Source of the DNA: Tetragonia tetragonoides
Lineage: Eukaryota > Streptophyta > Magnoliopsida > Caryophyllales > Aizoaceae
NCBI GenBank assembly: GCA_038025085.1
Contig: CM076150.1
Location: 2,832,001 to 2,896,000 of the forward strand
DNA: 64,000 nucleotides
Reading direction: 5' to 3'
Under the pieces are notes generated by a model. That model searched no databases, was not told the origin of the DNA, and saw only the letters and a list, made by a program, of their open reading frames with translations. The position numbers were made by a program, and so were the translations under genes. Shown here one piece after another: positions 33,751 to 46,900 of the stretch (position 1 is its first letter; the number at the start of each line of letters is the position of its first letter).

Positions 33751-36700
33751 GTTTTAGACAATAATCAGTTAGGGTTTGTTTTGACTTTTGTAAATAATAA
33801 GTTATTGTATCATTTGTCCAACTGGTATTTTTAGAAGTTAGTTGGAATCATAGTGTTATCTAGTTTAATCTAAAGTGATATTTAAATAATTTTGGTACTT
33901 ATTATGAATACATATCATGTCAAAAAGATATAATTCATAAAGAAGAAAAGTGATTTAATTCTTCCCAAACTAATTTGCAAATCCAAAATACTTATCAAAG
34001 TCTCCATATTATCCATTGTTTGTGTAATAAATCAACCCAAATACTTCGCAATACAACCCACAAGAGTAGAAAATCTTTCAACGGGTCAATAGACTTAATC
34101 CCAAAAGGGGAATGCTTTCTTGTTCACTAGATGAGTGGACTCACTTATATACCATAATCCTCACATAGTCACATACTTCCGAATGAGATGTAGAGTGTTA
34201 CAGTATGACCCATAACTTTGGTAACAACAAAATTCAGGTTTAGGTATAATTAACATTATTTCTAATAATGGTATTAACATGTGAAAATTTATACCTAAAA
34301 CCAGTTGCGAATAGTTAAAAAATAGTATGATTTATAGTTATAACCAAATACTTTAACATTAGTCAAAAGAATAGGTCACATGGAAAAGCAAGAAAGCAGA
34401 TGCAGAGATTATCCCATTATCTACCTTTTTTTTTCTTTTAATTTTTTTTAAATACTTTAGATAGGGGAAATTAAACTTATCAATAGTTCCTTTTTAAATT
34501 GTAATTGGTTAGAAAAAATCAAATTCAAAAGGTCAATGTAAGAGACAAATCAAAGTTGGTATTATCCGATATTTGTTATAGTACTTACCAAAGTATTATG
34601 GTGGTAAAAATAAAATTATAGTGGTAACCATTATACAAGCAGTGAGTACTCGCACTCGTCAATTGGGTCAAATGAATTATTGTCGGGTCACTTCTTGGTC
34701 AAGTCATTATGAGAATGAGTCATTTTCATAATTGCTCAACAATTACTCAAAGGTATATTGAGTTTGCATCGATACGTTGAGTTAATCACGTTACTTCATT
34801 TTTTTTTTCTCTGCTATGTATGTTTTTTTTTTCTAGTTAGTTTTAGACAATAATGAATTAGGGTTGGTTTTAACTTTTGTAAATAATAGGTTATTGTATC
34901 ATTTGTTGCACCGATTTTTTAGGAGTTAGTTAAAATCAAAGTGTTATCTAGTTCAATCCAAAGTGATATTTCAATGATTTTGGTACTTATAAATGCATAT
35001 CATGTTAAAGATTATTGGTTATATAATTCATGAAAAAAAAAGTGATTTAATTCATCCAAACTTACAAGTTCAAAATACTTATCAAAATCTCAATATCAGC
35101 TAGGCATTGTTTGTGTAACAAACCAACCCAAATACTTTCCAACACAACCCACGAGAGTGGTAAATTATCTCCCAATGGGTCCATAGACTTAAGCCTAAAA
35201 GCGGAATACCTTCTTGTTTATTAGGTGAGTGAAGTCACTTATACACCATAATCCTCACATAATTCCGTAATGGGACGTAGAGTATCATAGTATGACCCAT
35301 AACTTTAGTAATGACAAAATTTCAGGTTTAGTTATACTTAACGTTATTTTTAATAATGCTATTAATATGTGAAAATATATATCTGAAACAAGTGGCAAAT
35401 AGTTAAAACCGGTATGTTTTATAGTTCTAACCAAATACTTGAATGTTAGTCAAACGCATAGTTCACGTGGAAAAACAAGAAAACAAATACGGGGATTATC
35501 CCAGCATCTAACTATTATTATTTTTTGAATTTTTTTTAAATAATTCAGAGATTTAGATAGGTGCAACTAAATTTATCAATAGGCTTTTTATACGATAATT
35601 GGTTAGAAAAAAAAAAATCAAAGTCAAAATGTGAATATAAGAGACAAATCAAAGTTGGTATTATCCAATATTTCTTGTGGTACTTACCGAAGTATTATGG
35701 TGGTAAAAATAAAATTACAATAGCAACCATTATACAAGCAGCGAGTACTCGCACTCGTCAATTGGGTCAGGTGAATTACTATCTCGTAACTTCTTGTTCA
35801 AGTACGTCATTATGAGAATGAGTCATTTTGATAATTGGTCAATAATGAGTCAAAGGTGTTTAGTTTGTGACTTTGCGTCAATACGTTAAGTCTATCACGT
35901 CATTTCATTTTTTTTTTTCTCTCTTTTATGTATGTTTTTTTTTCTAGCTAGTTTTAGACGATAATGAATTGGGGTCGGTTTTGACTTTTTGTAAATAATA
36001 GGTTACTATGTCATTTGTTGGATTGATATTTTTAGGAGTTAGTTGAAATTAAAGTGTTATCTAGTTCAATCCAAGTTGAAATTTCAATGATCTTAGTACT
36101 TATAAATACATATCATGTTAAAATTATTGATTGCATGCAATCGTGATATAATTCATCAGAAAAATGTGATTTAATTATTCCCAAACTAATTTACAAGTCC
36201 AAAATACTTATCCAAATCTCAATATTAGGTATTGTTTGTGTAACAAACCAATCCAAATACTTCGCAACACAATCCACAAGAATGGAAAATCTCCTAATAA
36301 GTCCATAGACTTAAGCCCAAAAGAGGAGTGTCTTCTTGTTTAGTAGGTGGGTGTAGTCCCTTATAGACCATAATCCTCACATACTTCCGTAATGAGAAGT
36401 AGGGTGTTATAGTGTGTATGACCATAACCTTAGTAATGACAAAATTTAGGTTTAGTGACAATTAACATTATATTTAACAATGGTATTAACATGTGATAAT
36501 ATATACCTGAAACAAGTTACGAATAGTTACAACTAGTATGATTTATAGTTCTAACCAAATACTTTGACATTAGTCAAAATCATAGATCACGTGGAAAAAC
36601 CAGAAAACAAACGCAGATATTATACCAACATCTAACCTTTCTTTTTTTTTTTTTTTTGAAATTATTAAATAATTCAGAGATTTAGATAGGTGCAACTAAA

Positions 36701-36930
36701 CATATCAATAGTTCTCTTTTATATCAATATTATAATTGGTTAGAAAAAACCAAAAGTCAACATGTGAATCTAACAGACAAATCAAAGTTGGTATTATTCG
36801 ATATTTGTTATGGTACTTACCAAAGTATTATGGTGGTAACAATAAAATTACAGTGGTAACCATTATACATGCAACGAGTACTCACATTATTTAATTTATT
36901 TTCTCTCTATTATGTTTTGTTTTTAATATC
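33751..36930. repeat. Degenerate tandem array, three units of about 1.1 kb
   Basis: The word GTTTTAGACAATAAT (or GACGATAAT) starts units at 33751, 34840 and 35951. Each unit proceeds in the same order through TTTGACTTTTGTAAATAATA, GTGTTATCTAGTT, CCATAGACTTAAGCC-like, CATAATCCTCACATA, a run of T/C, AAGTTGGTATTATCC and CCATTATACAAGCA. Periods are about 1089 and 1111 bp. Divergence and indels between units are substantial. No open frame is conserved between units; the 84-codon frame at 35561-35815 is within unit 2 only. Confidence 0.8.
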
Positions 36931-37623
36931 AATTTCCCTATATTTTTTATTTTTTTTAATCCCGGGTTATGAATCACCACAATTAAACTAGGGTTGATAG
37001 AAGCATAATATTGTTTATCCTACTCTATTCAAGGTAAAGTAATAATAAGAAATTTTATCCATAATAATATTATTAAATAAAAAAATTATAGGATGAGAAT
37101 AAGCCCAAGTTTCATTGGTCAGCTAATATTAATCACAAGTTTATTTATATCCAAAAAAAATTCCAATTTTGAACTTTTTCCCCATGAGCTAAGTGTATCC
37201 ACGCTAAACAATGTTAAGTCCTCGTTTGTTGTTTTGAATACATTAAAGGATTCCCCAATTAAATTATAAAAATCAATTGAGACTTTCATTATCTTCTTAA
37301 TTAGATTTAGGCGATCTAACGAATAAAGAAAACTGATATCAGGTTAGGGTTTATGATGAGCCAAACAATGTGTAGGTTAAGGATATGACACAACAACTTG
37401 TTCTAGGTTTATGATGAACCAAAATGGAAAATGGGAACGTCAATTGAAATAGACATTTTTAAATTGGGAGATATGTCATGTTATCCAAATAAAAAGATAC
37501 TTTGACTATGTTCGATGTATCTGGCACTGCTAGTGGGAGAAAAGTTTCAACTTGATATTATCAGTTCGATGACCTCTTAAATTTGGGATTATTATTCATG
37601 ACGACTACTACTACTGTTGCTGC
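36931..37623. other. Intergenic DNA, no feature recognised
   Basis: AT-rich; no gene or paired repeat seen. Confidence 0.5.
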
Positions 37624-37774
<151 letters not shown>

Positions 37775-37890
37775 CTCATGTTGTTACATAATTTTAAGAA
37801 GACACTACAACAAGTCTTATGTGAGACCAACTCACAGAAAAATGGGGTCACTATTTAGAAATGTAGGGTTCGCTTATTATCAGTTGTTAC

Positions 37891-38534
37891 TAGACCTGTC
37901 AATTGGGTCGGGCAAGTTGGGCTCGGGTCACGTCCGGTTAGGGTCACTAGCAGATCGGTCATTTCGGGTTCGGGTTGAGAAATGCTCGACCCTAACCTAG
38001 TGTTGTCGAGTTCGAGTCGACCCATCGGGTTGAGTGACCCAAGAATTTTATTTTTTTCAATTATATAGCCAATTTATGCTTGCAAACAATTGGCAAATAT
38101 ATACTCTAATTTATAATTTTTATTAACTACGTACGTATTTCACGTTTTGATATGTATATACAACTATGTGATATTCTTTATATTTGGTTTAATTATTTGA
38201 TAAGTTTTACTATATAATTTTGTCCGTTTCAGCGTACTTAAAAGAAAAATCTCTCATTTTGAGAAAAAAAAGAGGTAGAGAAAAAGTTAATGAAACACAT
38301 AAAAAAGGTTTTACATGGTTTTTTAGGTTATTTTAGTCGATCTTTTTGTTCATAATTACAAATTGTTCTATTTTTTAGGTCAAACGGGTTGACCGACTAA
38401 CAGGTTGGGTTTGACCCAAGAAACAACGAGTTAATTGGGCTCGGGTGAAATCGGATTGCGGGTCGAAAAATCAGTGTCAGAACCCTGAAAAAATGGGTCG
38501 GATTTTCGGGTCAGGTCATATTTTGACATGTTTA
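37891..38534. mobile_element. Degenerate hAT-like MITE
   Basis: Inverted ends TAGACCTGTCAATTGGGTCG and complement-of TGACATGTTTA, with GGGTCGGG/GGGTTGAC-rich subterminal regions in opposite orientation and an AT-rich centre. Possible 8-bp flanks match at only 5 positions, so the insertion is old or the exact edge is off by a base or two. Confidence 0.55.
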
Positions 38535-39268
38535 GCTATGACCCTTGTTTTCTTAAAAAGTGATTGTGTTCGTATCAAAAGTTACACTATATATGATTGT
38601 TTTAAACATTTTTTTTGTGAAAGCACTAACACCAACAAAGTAAATAAATTTTTGACCTGTATTCTAAAAACCTTTGTTTTGAGTGATTAAAAAATAGTTT
38701 TATGTAGCTAGGACATTCAAACACGTTAATTTTTTTTAACAAAAAAAGAAGAAAAAAAGCAAGAAAAAGGTTGATGATTAGTAAAAAACAATGATAAAGA
38801 AAAAGAGTTGCAAAAGGAAAAGCTTCGAAGACTAAGAAAAGGAAAAGGAAAACAAAGAATGTAAAAAGAGATAAACGTAAGCATTCTAATTTGTAAGCCT
38901 AACAAAAAGAATATATAAAAAGGAAAGATAGGAGCTATGATAAACAGAATATACTTGCAATAGATGAAATAGATGCTACGAAAATAAAATAAGGTTGAAA
39001 ATAAATTGATGATATAGTGATGTGCATGCGGCATGGATGTACGATAATTTTATAACATGATGATGATGGTACATCATGGTGGACATATCATGATAGATGA
39101 TTTGTTACCAATGCAAATATAAAAACAAATATTTAAAATAAATTAGATTAGACGGTGGAGATTTAAGGAGATTTTAATGAAGGGTTTAGATTGCACAATT
39201 GTGGTCAATCCCAAAGACTTTTAGTGTATATAAAATGGTGAGATTGACTATACAAATACTGAATAAAA
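38535..39268. other. Intergenic DNA, no feature recognised
   Basis: A- and G-rich (AAAAGGAAAAGG-type) sequence around 38740-38860 gives a long minus-strand frame that is compositional only. Confidence 0.45.
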
Positions 39269-39358
39269 ATAGCCTACTAACATCCTACTCTACTCTACCA
39301 TAGCGCTACCAATTGAAATAGCCTTCTAACATCCTACTCTACTCTACCATAGCGTTTG
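39269..39358. repeat. Two-copy 50-bp direct repeat
   Basis: AATAGCCTACTAACATCCTA at 39269 recurs as AATAGCCTTCTAACATCCTA at about 39319. Both continue into CTCTACTCTACCATAGCG. It sits immediately beside the transposase remnant and may be the internal edge of that CACTA element. Confidence 0.7.
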
Positions 39359-39416
39359 TTCCCCCATTGCCGGGATCGGGACCCTCACGAGGATCCAGGT
39401 ACCTTCTAATCTCTTT

Positions 39417-39756
39417 TTAAAACTGAGTTAAGTTGTGCAGATCTACTTGAGACATCCTAAGAATCAATCTCTGCTCATGTAGCACCTCTTTCGCTTTCGC
39501 CAGCTCTCTCTTAGTCTCAATGAGTTCTTCCGCAAGTCAGGACACGAGAGAAGGTTGGTATGAGGAGGCCGAGGAGATGCTAGAACGGCTACCACTCGGC
39601 CTCTCATACAACAAGTCAGAGGCTTTACCTAGTCCATAGACAACGCCCTTCTTGAAACGACCTGATCATGCCTCAAAAAATATCTCATCATCGGTCTTTT
39701 TCACTTTTTCTTTTGCACACTTGTTTTTCAACTCTAGAAACTTGGCCTTCTTTTAA
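39417..39756 (-). pseudogene. C-terminal fragment of an En/Spm (CACTA) transposase
   Basis: Minus-strand frame of about 113 codons ending in TAA at 39417-39419. Recognisable pieces: KKAKFLELKNKCAKEKVKK, then GRFKKGVVYGLGKASDLLYE, then RPSGSRSSISSAS, then LAEELIETKRELAKAKEVLH and LILRMSQVDL. This is the usual C-terminal coiled-coil part of plant transposase_24/En-Spm proteins. Two in-frame TGA codons (complement of 39666-39668 and 39537-39539) break it, and the N-terminal part is missing. A CACTA terminus in the same orientation lies at 40354, so this is probably the remains of one element. The left terminus was not found. Confidence 0.8.
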
Positions 39757-40199
39757 GAGAAATACAATTAGCTAAAGGCCACTTAGACTAGTGGCAACCA
39801 TCTGCATGACAAAAAGGAGCAATATGCATTTGAAGTATAAATTGTAAACGTACATCAGAACAAAAGCTAACATGCATTTCTAAGATGTTGCAAGAGCATA
39901 TATCACCATCTACTGGCACCTTATTCTCCTTTCCAGTCTGAAATGGCTGGAAATAAGTATAAGGAGTTTTATGTTATAAGTCAAGGTCTGTTGGACATCA
40001 AGGAAAATCTGCATATATATTATGTAAATTAACAACTAAACTACTACAAAAATCATGCAAACTAATCACTAAAGCTATCTAATCAGAAAATCAAGGCCTT
40101 GTTCTAAACTGCAGTTCCAATCATATGACACAGCAAACTAGCGATTGTGAATTGTTTTAAGTGTTTTTTTTCCTAATTTATTTATTTTTAATTTCATTT

Positions 40200-40354
40200 A
40201 TTAGTGTCCGTCTTCGGCTACCACTATAACTATCGGACGCTGATTAGCGTTCAAATGCACATCGGATGCTGCTTCGGACGCTGGTCGTGAAGTAGCTACC
40301 AATGGCACAGCGGAAGCTGATTGTCGAACGCTACTACGCGATTTTCTTGTAGTG
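40200..40354 (-). mobile_element. CACTA element terminus with subterminal repeats
   Basis: The minus strand starts CACTACAAGAAAATCGCGTA at 40354. The next 150 bp contain repeated AGCGTCCGA / TTCGGACGCT words. The terminus motif and subterminal words match the CACTA-type end at 27736. Together with the transposase debris at 39417-39756 it marks a decayed CACTA element whose other end is lost. The 62-codon minus-strand frame is a product of these repeats. Confidence 0.75.
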
Positions 40355-40761
40355 CTATCATCACACTGCAAAGTGGTACTGACTTTCATTCAACTTCTCA
40401 AATTCAAATTCAATCATCTCCGCAACACGACTAGGTAAATCCGACTCACTATTGCGCATGGGAAATGTGAAACACGATTACCATCTCCAAATTATGTAAC
40501 TTCGTCCCATCGTTATAAATAAAACTACAATGCAACGATAATGATCTAAAGTGTCTCTGTAAGGCTCATAAATCGTAATGCTTGACTTTAAGTTTTGAAC
40601 TTCTGACCACCCAGTTAATATATACCTGGATTACTCCCACCTTTCCAAGTTTATATTTACTTAGACTTTTCACGACCTCTAAAACAATATTTTGACCGAA
40701 AATATATGTAATTATATGAATATAAAACTTATCATACGGTGAGATTTTAAAATACTATTTA

Positions 40762-41358
40762 GGAAAATTTGGCGAAAACCACCTTAAGTTTGGGTGCACT
40801 TGCCCAGAACCCCCTTAAGTTTTAATCTTTGACAGTTAGCCCCTTAAAACTTAAAAACGCCTGCTTAACACCCCTTACTCTCTTTTCCGTCCAATTTTTT
40901 TTGTTGAAACAGACCAATATACCCTCACGTGCTGGGCATGTGACTTACTTATGTCTAATTTTACCACGGTTATTTTTCCTTTTGACTAATTACCCAGTTA
41001 ACTATTCCTTTAATTATAATTGTACTTGATAGGTTTAAAATCCCCCACCCCCACCACATGACATTAACTTTTCTCTTTCTTCTGCAACTCATCTCTTTGC
41101 CATCTCCATGAATCTCAAGTTAGCATATTGAAGATAAATTCTCTCTATTTTTCTGTCAACTGTAGAGGTAAACATCTTCTTATCTTTTTCTCTCCTCTTT
41201 TTCTGTCAACCTCCTTTGAATTCTCTCAAAAAAAATTATGTCTCTGTTATGTGAAATTAGGATTAGGGTTTTCAAAACCCCCACCATTGAAATTGGTTAT
41301 ACTACGTGTGTCTTATTGATAGGGGAAAAACATGCTCTCTAAAGGACATTATTTTGCA

Positions 41359-41390
<32 letters not shown>

Positions 41391-41635
41391 CACGAAAGAG
41401 AAATGGTGAAGAGATGGAGTGAGAGGTTGACAACGGTGGTACTGAACTGACAGTGAGAGAGAAAGAAAGAGATGCTTTGTAGGAAAATGATTTGGGGGAG
41501 CAATTACTGGGGGGGGGTAAGTTGGGGGAGTAATTACGGGGTTTGGGGCAATTAATTAATCATAAGTAAGTCACGTGCCCTGCACGTGAGGGTATATTGG
41601 TCTGCTTCAACAAAAAGATTTTCGGCAAATTTTCC
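40762..41635. mobile_element. Non-autonomous Mutator-like element, perfect 9-bp target duplication
   Basis: TACTATTTA flanks it at 40753-40761 and 41636-41644; 9-bp duplications are diagnostic of Mutator-like elements. The ends share GGAAAATTTG(G/C)CGAAAA and, further in, GACCAATATACCCTCACGTG in inverted orientation, giving long interrupted arms. The interior has a CT-rich leader-like stretch (about 41060-41130), open frames of 66 and 63 codons and a (GA)n run at 41361-41390, resembling a gene 5' region. No transposase. Confidence 0.82.
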
Positions 41636-41660
41636 TACTATTTAAAATGAATTTAGCATT

Positions 41661-41665
<5 letters not shown>

Positions 41666-41745
<80 letters not shown>
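41666..41745. repeat. (AT)n microsatellite, about 80 bp
   Basis: Uninterrupted AT dinucleotides directly after the Mutator-like element. Confidence 0.95.
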
Positions 41746-41747
<2 letters not shown>

Positions 41748-43975
41748 CCTTGTAAAACTTTACAAATTTTCACAAATTAATGGTCAAAGTTCACAAACTT
41801 TAACCATAAAAAATCTAATGTAAAAATTAAGTTTAATTTGGGAGTAGTATACATCTCTTTGTGAGAAGGGTCGAGGGTGGTGGAGCCTCATGAGGTAAGT
41901 AGTAAAACACCCTTCTTACAAAGGGGTAAATGGATATCTCAATTACATAAATAGAAACTGAATTCCAACCTTAGCCTAGATAGGACTTAGGACATTGGAA
42001 TTTTGGAGGGATAACGGTCACAACTCAATTTGATTCTAGTTCCTCTTCAAAACATACCTCGTGTACTTACCTGATCTCTATCAAATTTTAAGTCATATAA
42101 GCATCCAAATGACATGATCAAAACCTGTCAAAAAACTGACCCAAGCGTTAAGTTCTCTAATTAGTTCACAAACTTGTGAAGTTTGTGAACTCTAAAGCCC
42201 CCAAATAGATGTTTCTACCAAACATTGCATTGGTATTTTGACCCGATAACACTTTCATTCAAAGCCTTTTAACTTGCCAAATTGATGGTTAAACAATAAA
42301 GAACCAGCCAACCAGGTATCAAACTGGATCACAAATTCAGATTAGAACAAGAAAAGAACTCGATTGAAGCTCATAAAACTTCATCTTAACTAGTGCATTT
42401 GAACTCTGATTTTTCAACCAGATTCCCTTTCAAGTTCATTATATTTCCAGTCTCTTGGCAAGCAAAAACATCTCATCATCAGGATGGATTATGTCCTCAA
42501 GAACTAAATGTAAAATATAGTCTTCTTATCACGCACACATCCTAGAACAGATTTTGCTCAATGCCCATAAAAGACCAAATATAGTCTATCTCAATTGATT
42601 TCAACAAGCACGAACATGAAAATTTTGAGTGAACTTATAAATTTGATGTTGACATTGCGAGTGATTTTCATAAAATTGAGATTGCCATTGTATTCATATG
42701 AAACAATCTTGGTATTAGTTGATTCTGTGAAAATCACTTTGCTTTACCTATAAATGTTCTGATGTACTATTGCTTTACCTACACTTGGTACTGGATCTTT
42801 CTGCATATGGAAAGATTAGAAAAATAAATGAAGTGTATAGCAATGGAGTATTTTCCACTTATTCTGCTTGTCGAACTCATTGACTTGACTTGCTGGACAG
42901 ATCCATTTTACCCCTACTATCAGGCAAGATATTCTAGAAATTCTCGCTGGTTCGCAATGTGAGATGCAGCTGATTGCTCGTCTCTCCACAATCAAACACG
43001 TCACAGATTTGTTCTATCTGTCACAGTCTCACTAATTTTCAGCCCGCGGCTTCTTGTTTCCGCTCTTTTTGAAGTCTTTCCACTTTCAGTATCTCCATCT
43101 AGCTGAAACTTAGCCTGTGGGACCAAAGTCCAATTCTTCTTGTAAACAAAGCTTGCTACACAAAGCTTATTTCATATTAAGATATGTTGGCCAGTTACCA
43201 GAATTCTCAGTAGGATGACAATTAGACAATGATACTCTGTTCTGTCCTTTTGCTGAAAGCCACTGATTCCAGGTTCTTCTCCCTCCTGAGTTCATAGCTT
43301 GGGATCCCAAGGGAAGAAAACTACATTCTTGGAGCAAAATGGCACTAATTTCTTTGCAAGAAAATTGAAATTTTGCCTTTTGCAAAGTGCTTCATGTGGG
43401 ATTTTGATTATCGTGAAACTCTCATCTTTTTACTCTTGACCCCCTACTCATAGAGGAACTCACAAAACTTTCTCAGTGTCAAATCTCAATTAAATCGTCT
43501 CTGGGAGCTTCCTCTGACAGGGCGATCTTTGTTGCCTGGAAATTTGAGCAATTCGGTGCTTATTAGAGTTCTGCCAAAGCATCATTGCCTATATAAGGAG
43601 GTGGCAAAGGAAACCATCTTAAATAAACCTTGCAGGCCATTTTGTTTCTACTCATCACTAGTCATCTTCCCAAAAATCATCCAAAGTTTACCTTTTCTAA
43701 ACAGTTATTGTTCTCTGGCACTATATTCTCAAGATCTTTTGAGGTTCAATTGGACAAAAATAAAAGTCAACCATTGTATTTGGAATGAGTTGCTAAAAAC
43801 TCACCATTTGACAAGAAAACCCTATTATTTCAACACTTTGTAGAGAGCAAGCTTTTAATAAGTCATGTTGATGGTGTTTTTTTTTTATCATGCATGTGGG
43901 TTACTTTATGCTTTTTTATTTAATTTTATTTGCAATTCTATGGGATGTTTAACTTAGCCTAACAATTATTTACAG
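41746..43975. other. Region upstream of the A9 gene exons; no gene assigned
   Basis: I looked here for the missing 5' exons of the downstream coiled-coil gene on the plus strand and found none. On the minus strand 43006-43167 has an open stretch of about 53 codons (SFVYKKNWTLVPQ, then FQLDGDTESGKTSKR), ending in a stop, that I cannot place in any family. Otherwise no repeat or coding signal. Confidence 0.4.
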
Positions 43976-46900
43976 GTTGAGGAGAACAATAGATTAAAGG
44001 AAGAGCTTCATAAAAGAGATCAGGAACTTGAAAACTTTGTGAGTATGCTGTGCTAGAGTTTTTGTATGATGTTTGCAACTGCTAGAACATGTCTGTGGTT
44101 GACTGTTCCTTGTGAACTTGGAAATGAACCCAATTTGGACTTTTTTTTACCAATAATCTTTGTTACCCGAACTCAGCTGGACGTGTCCAACATGGATATG
44201 TGCCCAAGCATTAAACTTGGCAGTGTTTTGAAAATTTTGCATGTTTTTATCTAAAAATGAAGTGACGAGTGTCCGTACCCATGTCCGAGTGTCGAGTGTC
44301 CGACACGGGTACTCGCGGTGAAATGAATAGTCCGGGTAACACAGCCAGTAATCAGTTTGAAGAATTGATGCCTTTTTAAGTGCTTGAATGCTTGCATTCT
44401 TTCATTGTCAACCATATGTGAATATGTATAAGCTCATTTATTTTCCTTTATTATCTGGTTATACTTTGGTATCAACCCCATTCTTAACTCAACATCTAAC
44501 CTCCTCAACTGTTTTATGGATCTGCCTGTGAAGTGTGCATGGTCACCATTGATACTTGTGTATTTAATATGACTCACTTCATTCTCCTTCCAATTGAACA
44601 GAAAATTGATAAGACAGCTGCTCAGAGTTATTATTTAGTTGATCAATCTGATGTGCACAGGCAGGGAGTAAACAGGGATCGCCAAACCGCTTTTCATGAT
44701 CCAGGTACACTGAATCTCCATCATGTTTCAATTCCGAACTCTGACGATTACTATAAAGCATTACGTGCGGAGGGCCGCTCTGGTATTAGTGCAAGTAATG
44801 GGAACTTAAATACAATTTCAGGTGGTCAGACCTCAGATAACGTTGGCTTCTCTCAGTTTTCTTCACCTTCTGCTATATCGTTCTCTCCTGGCAGGTATCC
44901 ATGTTTGCCTAGAAGGAGCGCATTGTTTTTCTTTTATTTGCACCCTTTGCAAATTTGACGCCTCAATGAGGGATTCTCAACTTTGTAGTGGTGTAAAATT
45001 ACTCTTAATTTCTGTAAGGTACACAAAAGATGGAGAATATGATCCTCGGATAAACGATCCTGTACAACGATTGATGCCAGTGGCTGAATCAGATAATCAT
45101 AGCAGCCTTTTGAAACAGGTTTCTTTCTTTATATCAATTTTTTTTTTATTATATAAGTATACACATTCTAAGTTTCCTTCTTCTGATGCCTTCTCCTGCC
45201 TTTCCATTGCCATGCATGTTACATCTACTGACACTTAGCCCACTTCCATTCTCGTTCAAAAGATTAGGGAGCATGAAGAGGAAATCATTCAGTTGCAGAA
45301 ACATTTAACTGAGTATTCTGTAAAGGTAAGTATATCTGTTAAGTTACCCTGTGAATATGTCTAATTGATATAGAGCGTAGTGATTGCCTGTTGTTTATTA
45401 TTGATTACTGAATGGAGCGCTTTACTTATGTTTCTGTCGAATTCTTAATTATTTACTTATGTATTCTGTATTTTCATCATTGCTGTAGGAAGCTCAGATT
45501 CGTAATGAAAAATATGTTTTGGAAAAGCGCATTGCTCATATGCGAATGGTATGAAGTTCTTTTCCCCCCCTAATCTATTAGGTGAACTAGAATTTTCATT
45601 CTTGGGGCTTAATTATTAGTTTATGGAAGAAAATACACAACTTTTGAATGTGTGAAATTGTTTACATCATATCCTATTTATAGAAAATACATATCATGAA
45701 GAGGCACCTTGAAGAGGTACCTTGAATAGGCACTTTAAATGAAGAGGCACCTTGAAGAGGTACCTTGAATAGGCACTTTAAATAGATACCTTGAATAGTC
45801 ACCATAACTAACCTAACTAAATAACTACCATTTAAACATACCTTTTCACTTACATAATTAATAATCAATAATTATATAAAAGACTTGACTAAACTTCAAT
45901 TATAAACTAACACTCCTCCTTAATTGAGTTTTGGTCTTACGCCAAGTTTGCTCCTTAGATCTTCATATCTTTTGGTGCTAAGTGCTTTGGTAAGTAAATC
46001 AGCAAGTTGAATTTCCCCTTCGCAATACTTGAGTTTGATAAGACCTTTGTGCTCTGCTTCTCGAACAAAATGGTACTTAATTTCAATATGCTTTGTTCTT
46101 CGATGTTGCACCGGATTCTTCCCAATTGCAATTGCTGACTTGTTATCGCAATAAATCGGAACTCCTCCTTGAGAATTAAAGCCAATATCTTCCATAAGTC
46201 TTTGTAACCAAATTGCTTGATTTGTTGCTGCACAAACTGCGATATACTCTGCTTCTGCCGTTGATTGCGCCACTGTTTGTTGTTTGCTGGAATGCCAACA
46301 AAAGACGGCAGATCCTAAAGAGAAGACATATCCAGATGTGCTCTTCTTGTCTTCATTTGATCCTCCCCAATCACTATCTGAGTATCCGTGCAACTCTGGA
46401 TTCTTGACACTTGAAAACTGAACTCCATAATGAGATGTACCATTAACATACCTTAGAACTCTCTTAGCTTCCTGATAATGCTTATTAAGCGGCTTTGACA
46501 TGTATCGTGACAAATATGAACTTGCAAACATCAAGTCTGGTCTTGATGCACATAGATATAGCAATCCTCCAATAATACTTCGATATTTTGTTGGCTCACA
46601 ATATTCTTCATTATCCTCAACATCCTTGCCGTGTGGTGTAAGTGGAGTCCTTACACTTTTGCATCCTTTCATGCCAAACTTCTCTATTAGTTTACATGCA
46701 TATTTTTCTTGTGAAAGAAAAACTCCTTTATCATCTTGAATAATTTCCATGCCTAGAAAATAATTTAACATTCCCATATCTGTCATCTCAAACTCCATCT
46801 TCATATCTTCCTTTAATTTTTCAATGAGTTGAGTGTTGTTGCCGGTGATGATGATGTCATCTACATACAAGCTCACGATCAAAATATCTTTTGCTTTCTT

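Noticed and set aside
33751..36930. CRISPR-like or satellite array
   Set aside because: Units are about 1.1 kb, diverged and without spacer structure; this is a plant tandem repeat, not CRISPR.
43006..43167. Minus-strand stretch of about 53 open codons with coding-like composition
   Set aside because: No start, no recognisable family, no convincing partner exons; an open stretch this long is not rare by chance.
45674..45868. 64-codon minus-strand frame, repeated at 50232-50426
   Set aside because: It is LTR sequence; the identical second copy is simply the other LTR.
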